From an uncultured Paracoccaceae bacterium (GTDB lineage Bacteria; Pseudomonadota; Alphaproteobacteria; Rhodobacterales; Rhodobacteraceae): 50,443 bases of DNA. Positions within the stretch are counted from its first letter, which is position 1. Each line of letters begins with the position of its first letter. The stretch lies in assembly GCA_913041145.1 (NCBI GenBank), contig CAJWHE010000014.1, positions 1-50,443 of the forward strand, in the 5' to 3' direction. This document shows positions 1-9,120 of the stretch, piece by piece. A model generated the notes under the pieces. The model was not told where the DNA came from and searched no databases. It saw only the letters and a program-made list of their open reading frames with translations. The position numbers and the translations under genes were made by a program.

Positions 1-9
1 ATTTAATAA

Positions 10-26
10 CTTAGAATTGTTCTAAA
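10..26. promoter_or_regulatory. Irr/ICE-like palindrome upstream of katG
   Basis: Positions 11-25 read TTAGAA-TTG-TTCTAA, a perfect 6-bp inverted repeat with a 3-base centre; with the flanking A it is one base short of TTTAGAA-N3-TTCTAAA, the iron-control element I recall for alphaproteobacterial Irr (Fur superfamily). It ends five bases before the -35 hexamer of the katG promoter. KatG is a haem enzyme, a plausible Irr target. A PerR-like site is the other reading, with more mismatches. The regulator itself is not in the window. Confidence 0.6.
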
Positions 27-30
27 GTAC

Positions 31-59
31 TTGACCTGCTCGCTGAGCTTTTCTAGTAT
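31..59 (+). promoter_or_regulatory. Predicted sigma-70 promoter of katG
   Basis: TTGACC at 31-36 and TAGTAT at 54-59 are separated by exactly 17 bases, the best sigma-70-like pair noticed in the window. Transcription would start near 66, giving a leader of about 58 bases before the katG ATG at 124. The palindrome at 11-25 lies directly upstream. Confidence 0.65.
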
Positions 60-66
60 TTCTTGA

Positions 67-2322
<2,256 letters not shown>

Positions 2323-2333
2323 TTTTGAAAAAA

Positions 2334-2367
2334 TGTTCAAGCCCAAATTCATTTTTGGGCTTGAACA
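2334..2367. terminator. Bidirectional hairpin terminator between katG and the serine hydrolase gene
   Basis: A perfect 14-bp stem (2334-2347 with 2354-2367) closes a 6-base loop. It starts 12 bases after the katG stop. On the minus strand the same bases encode the last residues and the stop codon (TGA, 2349-2351) of the convergent serine hydrolase gene. T/A-rich flanks could serve as a U-tract in either direction, so one element probably ends both transcripts. Confidence 0.75.
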
Positions 2368-3461
2368 ATAGTATTAAGAAGTTGGGCGACTTTTTTATCA
2401 TTTATCCAGCGGGCAACTACGATTAGGTCGTCATCGGGGTCGATCCAAATAATGTTTGTTCCTGCGCCAATAGCACCATAAGATGCCTCTGAACATCCTG
2501 GCCATTGGACCTGACTTGTATTTATCCACCAAAGTAATCCGTAATTAGGATTGAGCTTGGATGGTGATCGTAAGTTAACACACCATTTTTCAGGTAAAAT
2601 ACGCTTATCATTCCAAACACCACGGTTATGCACTAATAATGCCACACGTGCGTGATCCATAGTACTAATTTGAATCCCACCGCCCCAATGCGTTCCACCA
2701 GGAACAGATTGCATAGTTCTACCGTCAATCTCTACAAATGAGTTGTAATAACCCTCCCATATCCAACGCTCGGATGCTCCGATAGGATCCATCACACGTT
2801 CTTTAAGAACTTCTGGTAGTGGACGCCGGAATGTATATAAAAGTGATAGTGCCAGTAAATTTACGCGGACATCGTTATATTCGTAAAAGCTACCAGGGGT
2901 TTGAAGTTTGCGGTGCAGACCCTTGCGAGAGTTATCGGCGTTGGGTCCAAGTTGTCGATTTCGATCTATTAGATCTGGCTTTCCCCAAAGCGTTCCCTCC
3001 CACTCACTAGTTTGCTCTAGTAAGTGACGCCATGTGATACTTTTATTTTGCACGGAATCAAATTCACCAGACTTAACTGTATTACCAACTAGGGCATCAA
3101 TATCAGAAATTAAGCCATCTTCGATAGCTATACCAGTTAAGAGGGCAAGGTAACTTTTAGCAATGCTAAACGTCATGTCCATACGGTCAACTTCGCCCCA
3201 ATGGAATACTACCCTACCTCCCTTAAGAATACAGCCATTATTACGACCGCGGGGTGTATAAGGACCGAGAGCTTGATTGTGTGGAGGTTTTTCAATATCT
3301 GTTAGACCAGGCACACTTCCTGCAGCGGTTAGATCGTATGGCCATTTAGACTCGTATGTATCAGCCAGCTCGATATCACGCTTTAAGGATAAAATATCGA
3401 TTTTACTATTTAATGTGGAAAAGCTCTTCCAATCAGAGCTAGCTTTGGGGAAGTATGACAT
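2349..3461 (-). CDS. Serine hydrolase of the class C beta-lactamase fold
   Basis: A 370-residue protein of the beta-lactamase/EstB/6-aminohexanoate-dimer hydrolase superfamily (PF00144). The nucleophile motif S99-I-A-K102 (SxxK) and the second catalytic element with Y195 (YNDVR) are visible, and WWIN-type aromatic segments lie near the C-terminus. In this family the Ser-Lys-Tyr set hydrolyses esters, short amides or beta-lactams. No signal peptide is evident, which argues for an intracellular esterase or amidase rather than a resistance enzyme. The frame extends to 3491, but ATG 3461 is preceded by GGAGAAATT, a good ribosome-binding site. It is convergent with katG and divergent from the pdxA-type gene. 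Substrate unknown. Confidence 0.85.
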   Translation of the reverse strand: MSYFPKASSDWKSFSTLNSKIDILSLKRDIELADTYESKWPYDLTAAGSVPGLTDIEKPPHNQALGPYTPRGRNNGCILKGGRVVFHWGEVDRMDMTFSIAKSYLALLTGIAIEDGLISDIDALVGNTVKSGEFDSVQNKSITWRHLLEQTSEWEGTLWGKPDLIDRNRQLGPNADNSRKGLHRKLQTPGSFYEYNDVRVNLLALSLLYTFRRPLPEVLKERVMDPIGASERWIWEGYYNSFVEIDGRTMQSVPGGTHWGGGIQISTMDHARVALLVHNRGVWNDKRILPEKWCVNLRSPSKLNPNYGLLWWINTSQVQWPGCSEASYGAIGAGTNIIWIDPDDDLIVVARWINDKKVAQLLNTIVQAQK

Positions 3462-3678
3462 AATTTCTCCAATCGTAAGTGATACTTTCATTGGCTTGTT
3501 ACATTTGAATTACAAATTAACTTTTGAAAGTGAAACAGGTAGAGTACACTCTGTAGATTAGTTAAAGTCTATACTAATTTTCTAGTTCTTGTGTCTTTAT
3601 TATTGGTATAATAAGTTTAAATATAATAATTAGGACTTTGCACCTCTTCATGCTAAATTTCTTTATAGAGGATAGTTG

Positions 3679-4686
3679 ATGACATACTCATTAGGGCCTA
3701 CTTCAATTACAATGGGTGATCCATCTGGGGTTGGACCTGAAATTATAGTTAAGACCCTATCAAAACAACCGCCTGGCTCAAGAAACATTGTGTTTGGCTG
3801 TCCCCGAGTTATGCAAAGAGCGGTAGAAGTTACGTCAGTTAATCTGCAGGTGAGAACCCTTAAGGCGGTTGAAGATGCTACATTCGACCGAAATGTAATA
3901 GAGGTTTTGCAAACTAGCTTTTTTGAAGATCTCCCACTGTTTGGTGAAGTATCAAAGGGTAGTGGAAAAAGCTCATATGATGCAATAATTAGTAGTATAA
4001 GTCATGCCCTTGAAGGCAAAGTGAACTCTATTGTAACTGCACCAATTAACAAAGAGGCTCTCTCCTTAGCTGGCATTGAATACCCTGGTCATACAGAAAT
4101 TTTGGCTAAGTTTTCTGGAGTTGACCAAGTTGCGATGTTACTGGGAAACGGTGATATACGCACTGTTTTAGTTTCAATTCATTGTTCGCTAAGTGAAGCC
4201 ATAAAAGCTGTAACTTTTGAGGCTCAAATGAAGGCAATTCGATTTGCTCATGATGGAGCGATAGCGCTTGGTTTCCCCCAACCACGTGTTGCCGTGGCAG
4301 GTTTAAATCCTCATGCTGGTGAAGGTGGTTTGTTTGGTAAAGAAGAGATTGAAACTATTTCACCTGCTATAGAAGCTGCAAAAAAAGAAGGTATCAATGC
4401 ATCAGGACCTTGGCCGGGTGATACTGTTTTCATGCAGGCAAGACTAGGAAAATTTGATATTGTTGTTGCTCAATACCATGATCAAGGTTTAATTCCCGTT
4501 AAGTACATGGGGTTAGAACAGGGGGTCAACATTACCTTAGGTCTGCCATTTGTACGCACTAGCCCCGATCATGGAACAGCATTTGATATTGCTGGTAAAG
4601 GAGTCGCTGATGCAACTAGCTTTGGAATTGCGATGAATTACGCGAAACAGTTAGTGGAAGAAAAAAATAAAGATAAAATGTTATGA
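3679..4686 (+). CDS. pdxA: PdxA-family 4-phospho-hydroxyacid dehydrogenase
   Basis: An NAD-dependent oxidative decarboxylase of the PdxA family, which acts on 4-hydroxythreonine-4-phosphate (vitamin B6 synthesis) or, in the PdxA2 branch, on 4-phospho-D-threonate or -erythronate. The 335-residue length is normal (E. coli about 329). Visible are the N-terminal MGDPSGVGPE, GHTE with H138, and the three likely metal ligands H168, H212 (LNPHAGEGG) and H267 (QYHDQG). The frame could begin at TTG 3676; ATG 3679 is preferred, with AGAGGA upstream. The stop overlaps the next gene by four bases (ATGA), so the two are co-translated. The partner is neither pdxJ nor, at least here, a DUF1537 sugar-acid kinase, so B6 synthesis versus C4 sugar-acid catabolism cannot be settled from the window. 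Confidence 0.85.
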   Translation: MTYSLGPTSITMGDPSGVGPEIIVKTLSKQPPGSRNIVFGCPRVMQRAVEVTSVNLQVRTLKAVEDATFDRNVIEVLQTSFFEDLPLFGEVSKGSGKSSYDAIISSISHALEGKVNSIVTAPINKEALSLAGIEYPGHTEILAKFSGVDQVAMLLGNGDIRTVLVSIHCSLSEAIKAVTFEAQMKAIRFAHDGAIALGFPQPRVAVAGLNPHAGEGGLFGKEEIETISPAIEAAKKEGINASGPWPGDTVFMQARLGKFDIVVAQYHDQGLIPVKYMGLEQGVNITLGLPFVRTSPDHGTAFDIAGKGVADATSFGIAMNYAKQLVEEKNKDKML

Positions 4687-5375
4687 GTTTAAAGTTTATC
4701 TTTATGCTAACCCGAAATGACCAAACTGTGAAAGATGCTGAAGAATATCTTGAAACAGTATTAAACTGTGGTGTTAAGCACATAGGGTTTAAGGATATTG
4801 GTCTTCCTTTTGTGAAATTAAAAATACTTAATGAGAAAATAAAAAAATATGGGGCTGAGAGCTACTTAGAAGTTGTCTCTTTAGATAAAGATAGTGAAAT
4901 GTTATCAGCGCAAACTGCGGTAGATATTGGTGTTGATAACTTGCTTGGTGGTACTAACATCCAGTCTGTCCTTCCTATTATCAAAGGGTCAAAGATTAGA
5001 TATTTCCCGTTTCCAGGAGAAATAGTCGGGCATCCGAGCGTGCTTAGTGGTTCGATTGAGGAAATTGTAAAAAGCTCAAGTAAGTTAGTAGGTTATGAGG
5101 GAGTCCACGGACTTGATTTACTAGCATATCGCTTTGTGGGAGACGTTTTTTCTCTTATGAAGGCCGTAAGTTCCATAACTGATAAACCTGTTATCATAGC
5201 AGGGTCGATTGATAGTAAGAAAAAAATTATAGAAGTAATGAAGTCAGGTGCTCAGGCATTTACAATTGGGACTGCTGCTCTGGACGGGGTTTATACGTCA
5301 AAAGGGAATAATTTAAACGCCCAGCTCAGCAAGATAATAGAAGACGTAACTGAGATTAATACCAAAGATTTATGA
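4683..5375 (+). CDS. Uncharacterised TIM-barrel phosphate-binding protein coupled to PdxA
   Basis: I cannot assign this 230-residue protein to a named enzyme. It reads as a ribulose-phosphate-binding-type TIM barrel: alternating strands and helices from the N-terminus, and at the C-terminal end two typical phosphate-gripping loops, IIAGSIDS (171-178) and GAQAFTIGTAAL (189-200), as at strands 7 and 8 of HisA/TrpC-like barrels. Its start overlaps the pdxA stop by four bases, so a shared pathway is likely; a phosphorylated intermediate made or used by PdxA is the natural substrate guess (inference). No signal peptide or membrane segment. It could be an aldolase, isomerase or epimerase. Confidence 0.7.
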   Translation: MSLKFIFMLTRNDQTVKDAEEYLETVLNCGVKHIGFKDIGLPFVKLKILNEKIKKYGAESYLEVVSLDKDSEMLSAQTAVDIGVDNLLGGTNIQSVLPIIKGSKIRYFPFPGEIVGHPSVLSGSIEEIVKSSSKLVGYEGVHGLDLLAYRFVGDVFSLMKAVSSITDKPVIIAGSIDSKKKIIEVMKSGAQAFTIGTAALDGVYTSKGNNLNAQLSKIIEDVTEINTKDL

Positions 5376-5452
5376 AATGTACTCTATGCAATAAACTTGA
5401 TAACTACCAAAAGACCGTATTTCTTGTGAAATGTTTCTACCATCAGATCTAA
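5372..5452 (+). CDS. Possible 26-residue peptide with a CxxC motif
   Basis: An ATG at 5372 overlaps the TIM-barrel stop (ATGA), in the same coupling style as the pair before it, and opens a 26-codon frame ending at TAA 5450-5452. The peptide starts MKCTLCNK, with a CxxC pair, and has a third Cys at position 21. It might be a small metal-binding protein or a chance read-through of a genuine overlap. No homologue is known to me and no independent ribosome-binding site is seen. Confidence 0.25.
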   Translation: MKCTLCNKLDNYQKTVFLVKCFYHQI

Positions 5453-5568
5453 TTAATATCTGAATACAAACCCCTTGAATATTTTGTTGCAATCAAACAA
5501 AAATTGTAACTTATGTTTAATAAGTATAGATTTTTATTACGCTAGCTCGCAAGGTAAAAGGCTAAAAA

Positions 5569-6774
5569 ATGACAAAGATGGTACCTCAGTTGTTAACTGA
5601 GAGCGACATAAAAAACCAACGTAAGGATCATTTAAGTAGTGATGATCTTGTTGGCTTTAATGTTTCTAATAGTTTCCGTCAGTTCAATCAAATGAATGAT
5701 ATGTTCACCAGAGCTTACTGGGATGAGTCTATTAAATCTCCTGACACAGAGGCATTTTTTAATAGTTATAGGGCAGATTTTATTCCTAGACGTGGGGAAG
5801 GTTTTAACCAAAAAGACTTTGCCCTTCGAAATGCGTCTTGGTTAATTTCCGATATCATTTCTAATCGAGGTGGAGAAAAGGGTTTAAGAGAAGGTTTTCA
5901 AGCAGCAATAGAGTCAGATACTGAGATTGCACCAAATAAGGTTTTAATTGAAGATGTAGCAAACCAGTCAATTGAAATAAAAAAAATAGCAAAACTTTTT
6001 GGGGCAGATTTAGTTGGAATTACATCGGTAGATAAAAGGTGGCACTATAGTCATAGGGTCGATACAAAAACTTTTTCAGCTGTTGATAACGAACTTCCTG
6101 CAGACTGTAACTCGGTAATAGTTATGGCTCACGCAATGGATTATGATCTTGTTGACACATATCCATCTGCTTTAGCAGGGGCCTCAACAGGCAGAGAGTA
6201 CAGTCACGAAGCCTCAATTTGTATGCAATTGGCGGCATATATTAGAGGTCTTGGATATGAAGCTATAGCCTCAATGAATGATACTGCTTTAGTAATACCG
6301 TATGCAATAAAAGCAGGTTTGGGGGAGTATGGTAGAAACCAAATGGTTCTAACTCCTGAGTATGGGCCAAGAGTACGTTTTTCCAAAATTTTTACGTCAC
6401 TACCCTTAAAAAAAGATGTTCCTAAGTCACTAGGTATAAAAGAATATTGTAATGATTGCACCAAGTGTGCAAAGGCGTGCCCTCCCAAAGCATTACCTTT
6501 TGGCCTTCCTACAGAAGGAAGTGAGAGCCCTTCTACAATTAAGGGAGTAAAAAAATGGTCTGCAAATTGTGAGAAATGTTTTGGGTATTGGGCAAAGATA
6601 AGAACGGATTGTGCGATATGTATGCGTGTGTGCCCTTTTAATCGTAAGTATAAGAGCCCTTATGATATTGTATGGCGTTGGCTAGCAACCTCTCGATTTA
6701 GAAAACTTGCTTTGATCTGGGAAGCAAAGAGAAAACCTCGAAAGAGGCTCAAACCAAATGACTGGTGGAACTAA
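5569..6774 (+). CDS. Reductive dehalogenase-like corrinoid/iron-sulfur protein
   Basis: A 401-residue homologue of cobalamin-dependent reductive dehalogenases (RdhA). The C-terminal part has a two-[4Fe-4S] ferredoxin pattern: C294, C297, C300, C304-P and C334, C337, C348, C351, C355-P. In the corrinoid domain Y211 (REYSHEAS), N237 (SMND) and R270 (GPRVRF) stand 26 and 59 residues apart, the spacing I recall for the PceA active site (Y246, N272, R305). Unlike respiratory enzymes there is no Tat signal and no rdhB-type anchor gene; unlike NpRdhA there is no fused flavin/ferredoxin reductase domain. It should therefore be cytoplasmic and need an external electron donor. An AAGG ribosome-binding site precedes ATG 5569. 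No cobalamin riboswitch was recognised upstream. The next two genes run in the same direction 41 and 29 bases apart and may be co-transcribed. The alternative is an epoxyqueuosine-reductase-like (QueG) relative; the two share a fold. Confidence 0.75.
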   Translation: MTKMVPQLLTESDIKNQRKDHLSSDDLVGFNVSNSFRQFNQMNDMFTRAYWDESIKSPDTEAFFNSYRADFIPRRGEGFNQKDFALRNASWLISDIISNRGGEKGLREGFQAAIESDTEIAPNKVLIEDVANQSIEIKKIAKLFGADLVGITSVDKRWHYSHRVDTKTFSAVDNELPADCNSVIVMAHAMDYDLVDTYPSALAGASTGREYSHEASICMQLAAYIRGLGYEAIASMNDTALVIPYAIKAGLGEYGRNQMVLTPEYGPRVRFSKIFTSLPLKKDVPKSLGIKEYCNDCTKCAKACPPKALPFGLPTEGSESPSTIKGVKKWSANCEKCFGYWAKIRTDCAICMRVCPFNRKYKSPYDIVWRWLATSRFRKLALIWEAKRKPRKRLKPNDWWN

Positions 6775-6815
6775 AATGTGTGCCCTTCAAAAACACCTGA
6801 AACGAAACGGTATTT

Positions 6816-7754
6816 ATGTCTCTACTTATTGATATGAGAAACCCAGAATGGATGACAGACGTAAGTCTGAAAGCCTTAGTTTCTTCTAGCTTACCTAATG
6901 TTAATATAGTTTGTGGTCCCCCAGAGCTTACTATGCCTGAAATTATAATGGCAACTTTTACGAATACTTTTGATACCTCTATTCTGCAGTACTTACCTAA
7001 TTTGCGGTTAGTCCAGAAAGTAGGAGCGGGTGTCGATTCTATTTTAGCAGACCCAAAGTTTCCAACTAGTATCCGGGTTTCTCGGATGAGTAGTGGCAAG
7101 CAATCTTTGGAAATGGCTGAATATTGCCTGGCTGAGGTCCTTGCATATCAACGAAATATTCGTTTTTATCAAAAGAATCAAATCCAAAAAGACTGGCAAC
7201 AATACGCCCCTTTGTGCATTAAAAACTTGCATATTGGGGTTTTGGGTCTAGGGCAAATAGGTAGAAAAGTTGCACAACTTTTTCTGAAATATGGATTTAA
7301 GGTTTCTGGGTGGAGTAGATCATCAAAGAACATCAAAGGTATTAAATCATATACTGGGCATGATGGGTTGGAAACAATGTTATCTCACTCAGATTACGTT
7401 ATTGGTATTTTGCCCTCAACGCGAGAGACAGATAATTTAATAGATGCTGAAATGTTAAAGAATTTTAAATCAAGTGCTATTTTTATTAACATAGGTCGTG
7501 GGAATCTAGTCGTGGATAATGATTTGGTTGATGCGCTAAATACTGGAGTTTTGAAGGCAGCAACATTAGACGTATTCAGACAAGAACCGTTACCCTTAGA
7601 TCACCCGTTCTGGGATCATTCCAAAATAGCCATAACACCACATGTTTCTGGATGGAATGTTGATGATACAATTATGGACATTGCTCAAAACTATTTAAGA
7701 CTATTAAATAATGAACGATTGCTCCATGAAGTTGATCGTGATCTGGGTTATTAA
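6816..7754 (+). CDS. D-isomer 2-hydroxyacid dehydrogenase (GhrA-like)
   Basis: An NAD(P)H-dependent reductase of 2-oxoacids such as glyoxylate or hydroxypyruvate, 312 residues like GhrA. The Rossmann motif GLGQIG lies at 144-149, and the catalytic Arg-Glu-His set is R228 (NIGRGN), E257 (RQEPLP) and H276 (TPHVSG). It is cytoplasmic. It starts at ATG 6816 with only a weak ribosome-binding site, 41 bases after the RdhA-like gene and 29 bases before an aminotransferase gene. An aminotransferase plus 2-oxoacid reductase pair is a common way to turn an amino acid into a 2-hydroxyacid; whether this serves the dehalogenase-like neighbour is inference. Confidence 0.9.
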   Translation: MSLLIDMRNPEWMTDVSLKALVSSSLPNVNIVCGPPELTMPEIIMATFTNTFDTSILQYLPNLRLVQKVGAGVDSILADPKFPTSIRVSRMSSGKQSLEMAEYCLAEVLAYQRNIRFYQKNQIQKDWQQYAPLCIKNLHIGVLGLGQIGRKVAQLFLKYGFKVSGWSRSSKNIKGIKSYTGHDGLETMLSHSDYVIGILPSTRETDNLIDAEMLKNFKSSAIFINIGRGNLVVDNDLVDALNTGVLKAATLDVFRQEPLPLDHPFWDHSKIAITPHVSGWNVDDTIMDIAQNYLRLLNNERLLHEVDRDLGY

Positions 7755-7783
7755 GAGGAAAGTTTATTAAAGGGAAATATGAA

Positions 7784-8911
7784 ATGAAAATAAAACCTTT
7801 TGGTGTAGAAATTTGGATGAATGAATTTGAGACACAATGTAAATATAATTTAGCTGAAACTTGTGTCGCATCTCTAACTGTTGAACAGTTATTAAATATT
7901 TCTGGAAAGGGTAATACTATCCTAGATGAGCTTTTACCTATGAAATTGACTTATGGGGAAATAGAGGGCTCATCGCGCCTGAGAGATAATATATGTGGCC
8001 TTTATGAAAGCCAAAAAAGAGACAATATTGTTGTTACTCACGGAGCTATTGGTGCAAATGCATTAGTTCATGAGACTATGATCTCACCAGGAGATCATGT
8101 GATCTCTATTTGCCCAACTTATCAACAGCACTACTCTATTCCTGAGAGTTTTGGGGCTAAGTTAGATATTTTGTGGTTACGCCCTGAGAATGACTTTCTA
8201 CCTGATCTAGAAGAGTTAGGAAGAATACTTCGTCCAAATACAAAACTAGTAGTATTGAATAATCCCAATAACCCTACTGGCGCGCTTTTAATGGGTGCTA
8301 ACCTTGAAGAGTTTGTTGCAGTGGTACGTACTTCTGGAGCTTACATACTATGTGACGAAGTTTATCGTGGAACCAATCAAGTAGGCAATGGGTTCGCGCC
8401 GGCAATGGCTGATATATATGAGAAAGGAATTAGTGTATCTAGTATGTCAAAGGTTTTTTCTTTAGCTGGAATTCGTTTAGGTTGGATTGCTGCCCCTAGA
8501 GAAGTACTAGAGGCAGTTTCCATACGAAGGGACTATAATACTATCAGTGTTGGCATGATAGACGACTATTTTGCATCCTTGGCGTTAGAAAATAAAGAAC
8601 AAATTATTGGTCGTAGCCAAAAAATCACACGAGGAAATCTAAAAATTCTAGATGATTGGGTTTCAAAGGAACATTCAATTTCGTATAAAAAGCCCCAAGC
8701 TGGTACTACGGCATTACTGAAATACGATTTTAATATTCCTTCACGAGATTTCTGTATTCAGCTATTACGTGAGACAGGGGTGATGTTTACACCGGGGTCG
8801 GTAATGGAGATGGAAGGTTGGCTAAGGATAGGGTACGCGAACAGCCCAGAGGTTCTTAGTCAGGGCTTGAATTTAGTAAGTAATTTTTTAGCACAGATGG
8901 GATCTAGGTAA
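7784..8911 (+). CDS. PLP-dependent class I/II aminotransferase
   Basis: A fold-type I aminotransferase of 375 residues. Conserved elements are NNPNNPTG (159-166), the PLP-pyridine Asp in DEVY (D191), the Schiff-base lysine K223 (SSMSKVFSL) and RLGW after it; R826-type family numbering is not needed to place it. It interconverts an amino acid and its 2-oxoacid; the substrate is not predictable by eye. AGGGA lies about 8 bases before ATG 7784. It is the last gene of the possible rdhA-like/dehydrogenase/aminotransferase unit. The 209 bases that follow, up to the convergent glpK end, show only weak dyads and no convincing gene. Confidence 0.9.
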   Translation: MKIKPFGVEIWMNEFETQCKYNLAETCVASLTVEQLLNISGKGNTILDELLPMKLTYGEIEGSSRLRDNICGLYESQKRDNIVVTHGAIGANALVHETMISPGDHVISICPTYQQHYSIPESFGAKLDILWLRPENDFLPDLEELGRILRPNTKLVVLNNPNNPTGALLMGANLEEFVAVVRTSGAYILCDEVYRGTNQVGNGFAPAMADIYEKGISVSSMSKVFSLAGIRLGWIAAPREVLEAVSIRRDYNTISVGMIDDYFASLALENKEQIIGRSQKITRGNLKILDDWVSKEHSISYKKPQAGTTALLKYDFNIPSRDFCIQLLRETGVMFTPGSVMEMEGWLRIGYANSPEVLSQGLNLVSNFLAQMGSR

Positions 8912-9120
8912 TAAAGATTTAAACTGTGATCATGCTTTAAGTCTACAACCTTTTACAGTTAGGTGGTTCATATAGTGGTGATATTCCTGATCATAATTTA
9001 CTGCCTTATGCCAGGTTGCTTTATTATTTCGCAGAATAACATTCTTTTCCCTAGGAAGTTTGACATTGAAAGTCAGAGTTTACATAGAGAGTTTTTTAAT
9101 AGTTAGTGTATGAGTTAAGA

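Noticed and set aside
5376-5568. Cobalamin riboswitch upstream of the dehalogenase-like gene
   Set aside because: I looked for one because the enzyme should need cobalamin; the 193 bases show no B12-box-like core or convincing stems.
6749-7099. 116-codon minus-strand open frame over the hydroxyacid dehydrogenase start
   Set aside because: Antisense shadow; the plus-strand product has complete catalytic residues.
8912-9120. A gene or RNA in the 209-base gap between the aminotransferase and glpK genes
   Set aside because: No open frame with a ribosome-binding site and only short dyads; nothing supportable.
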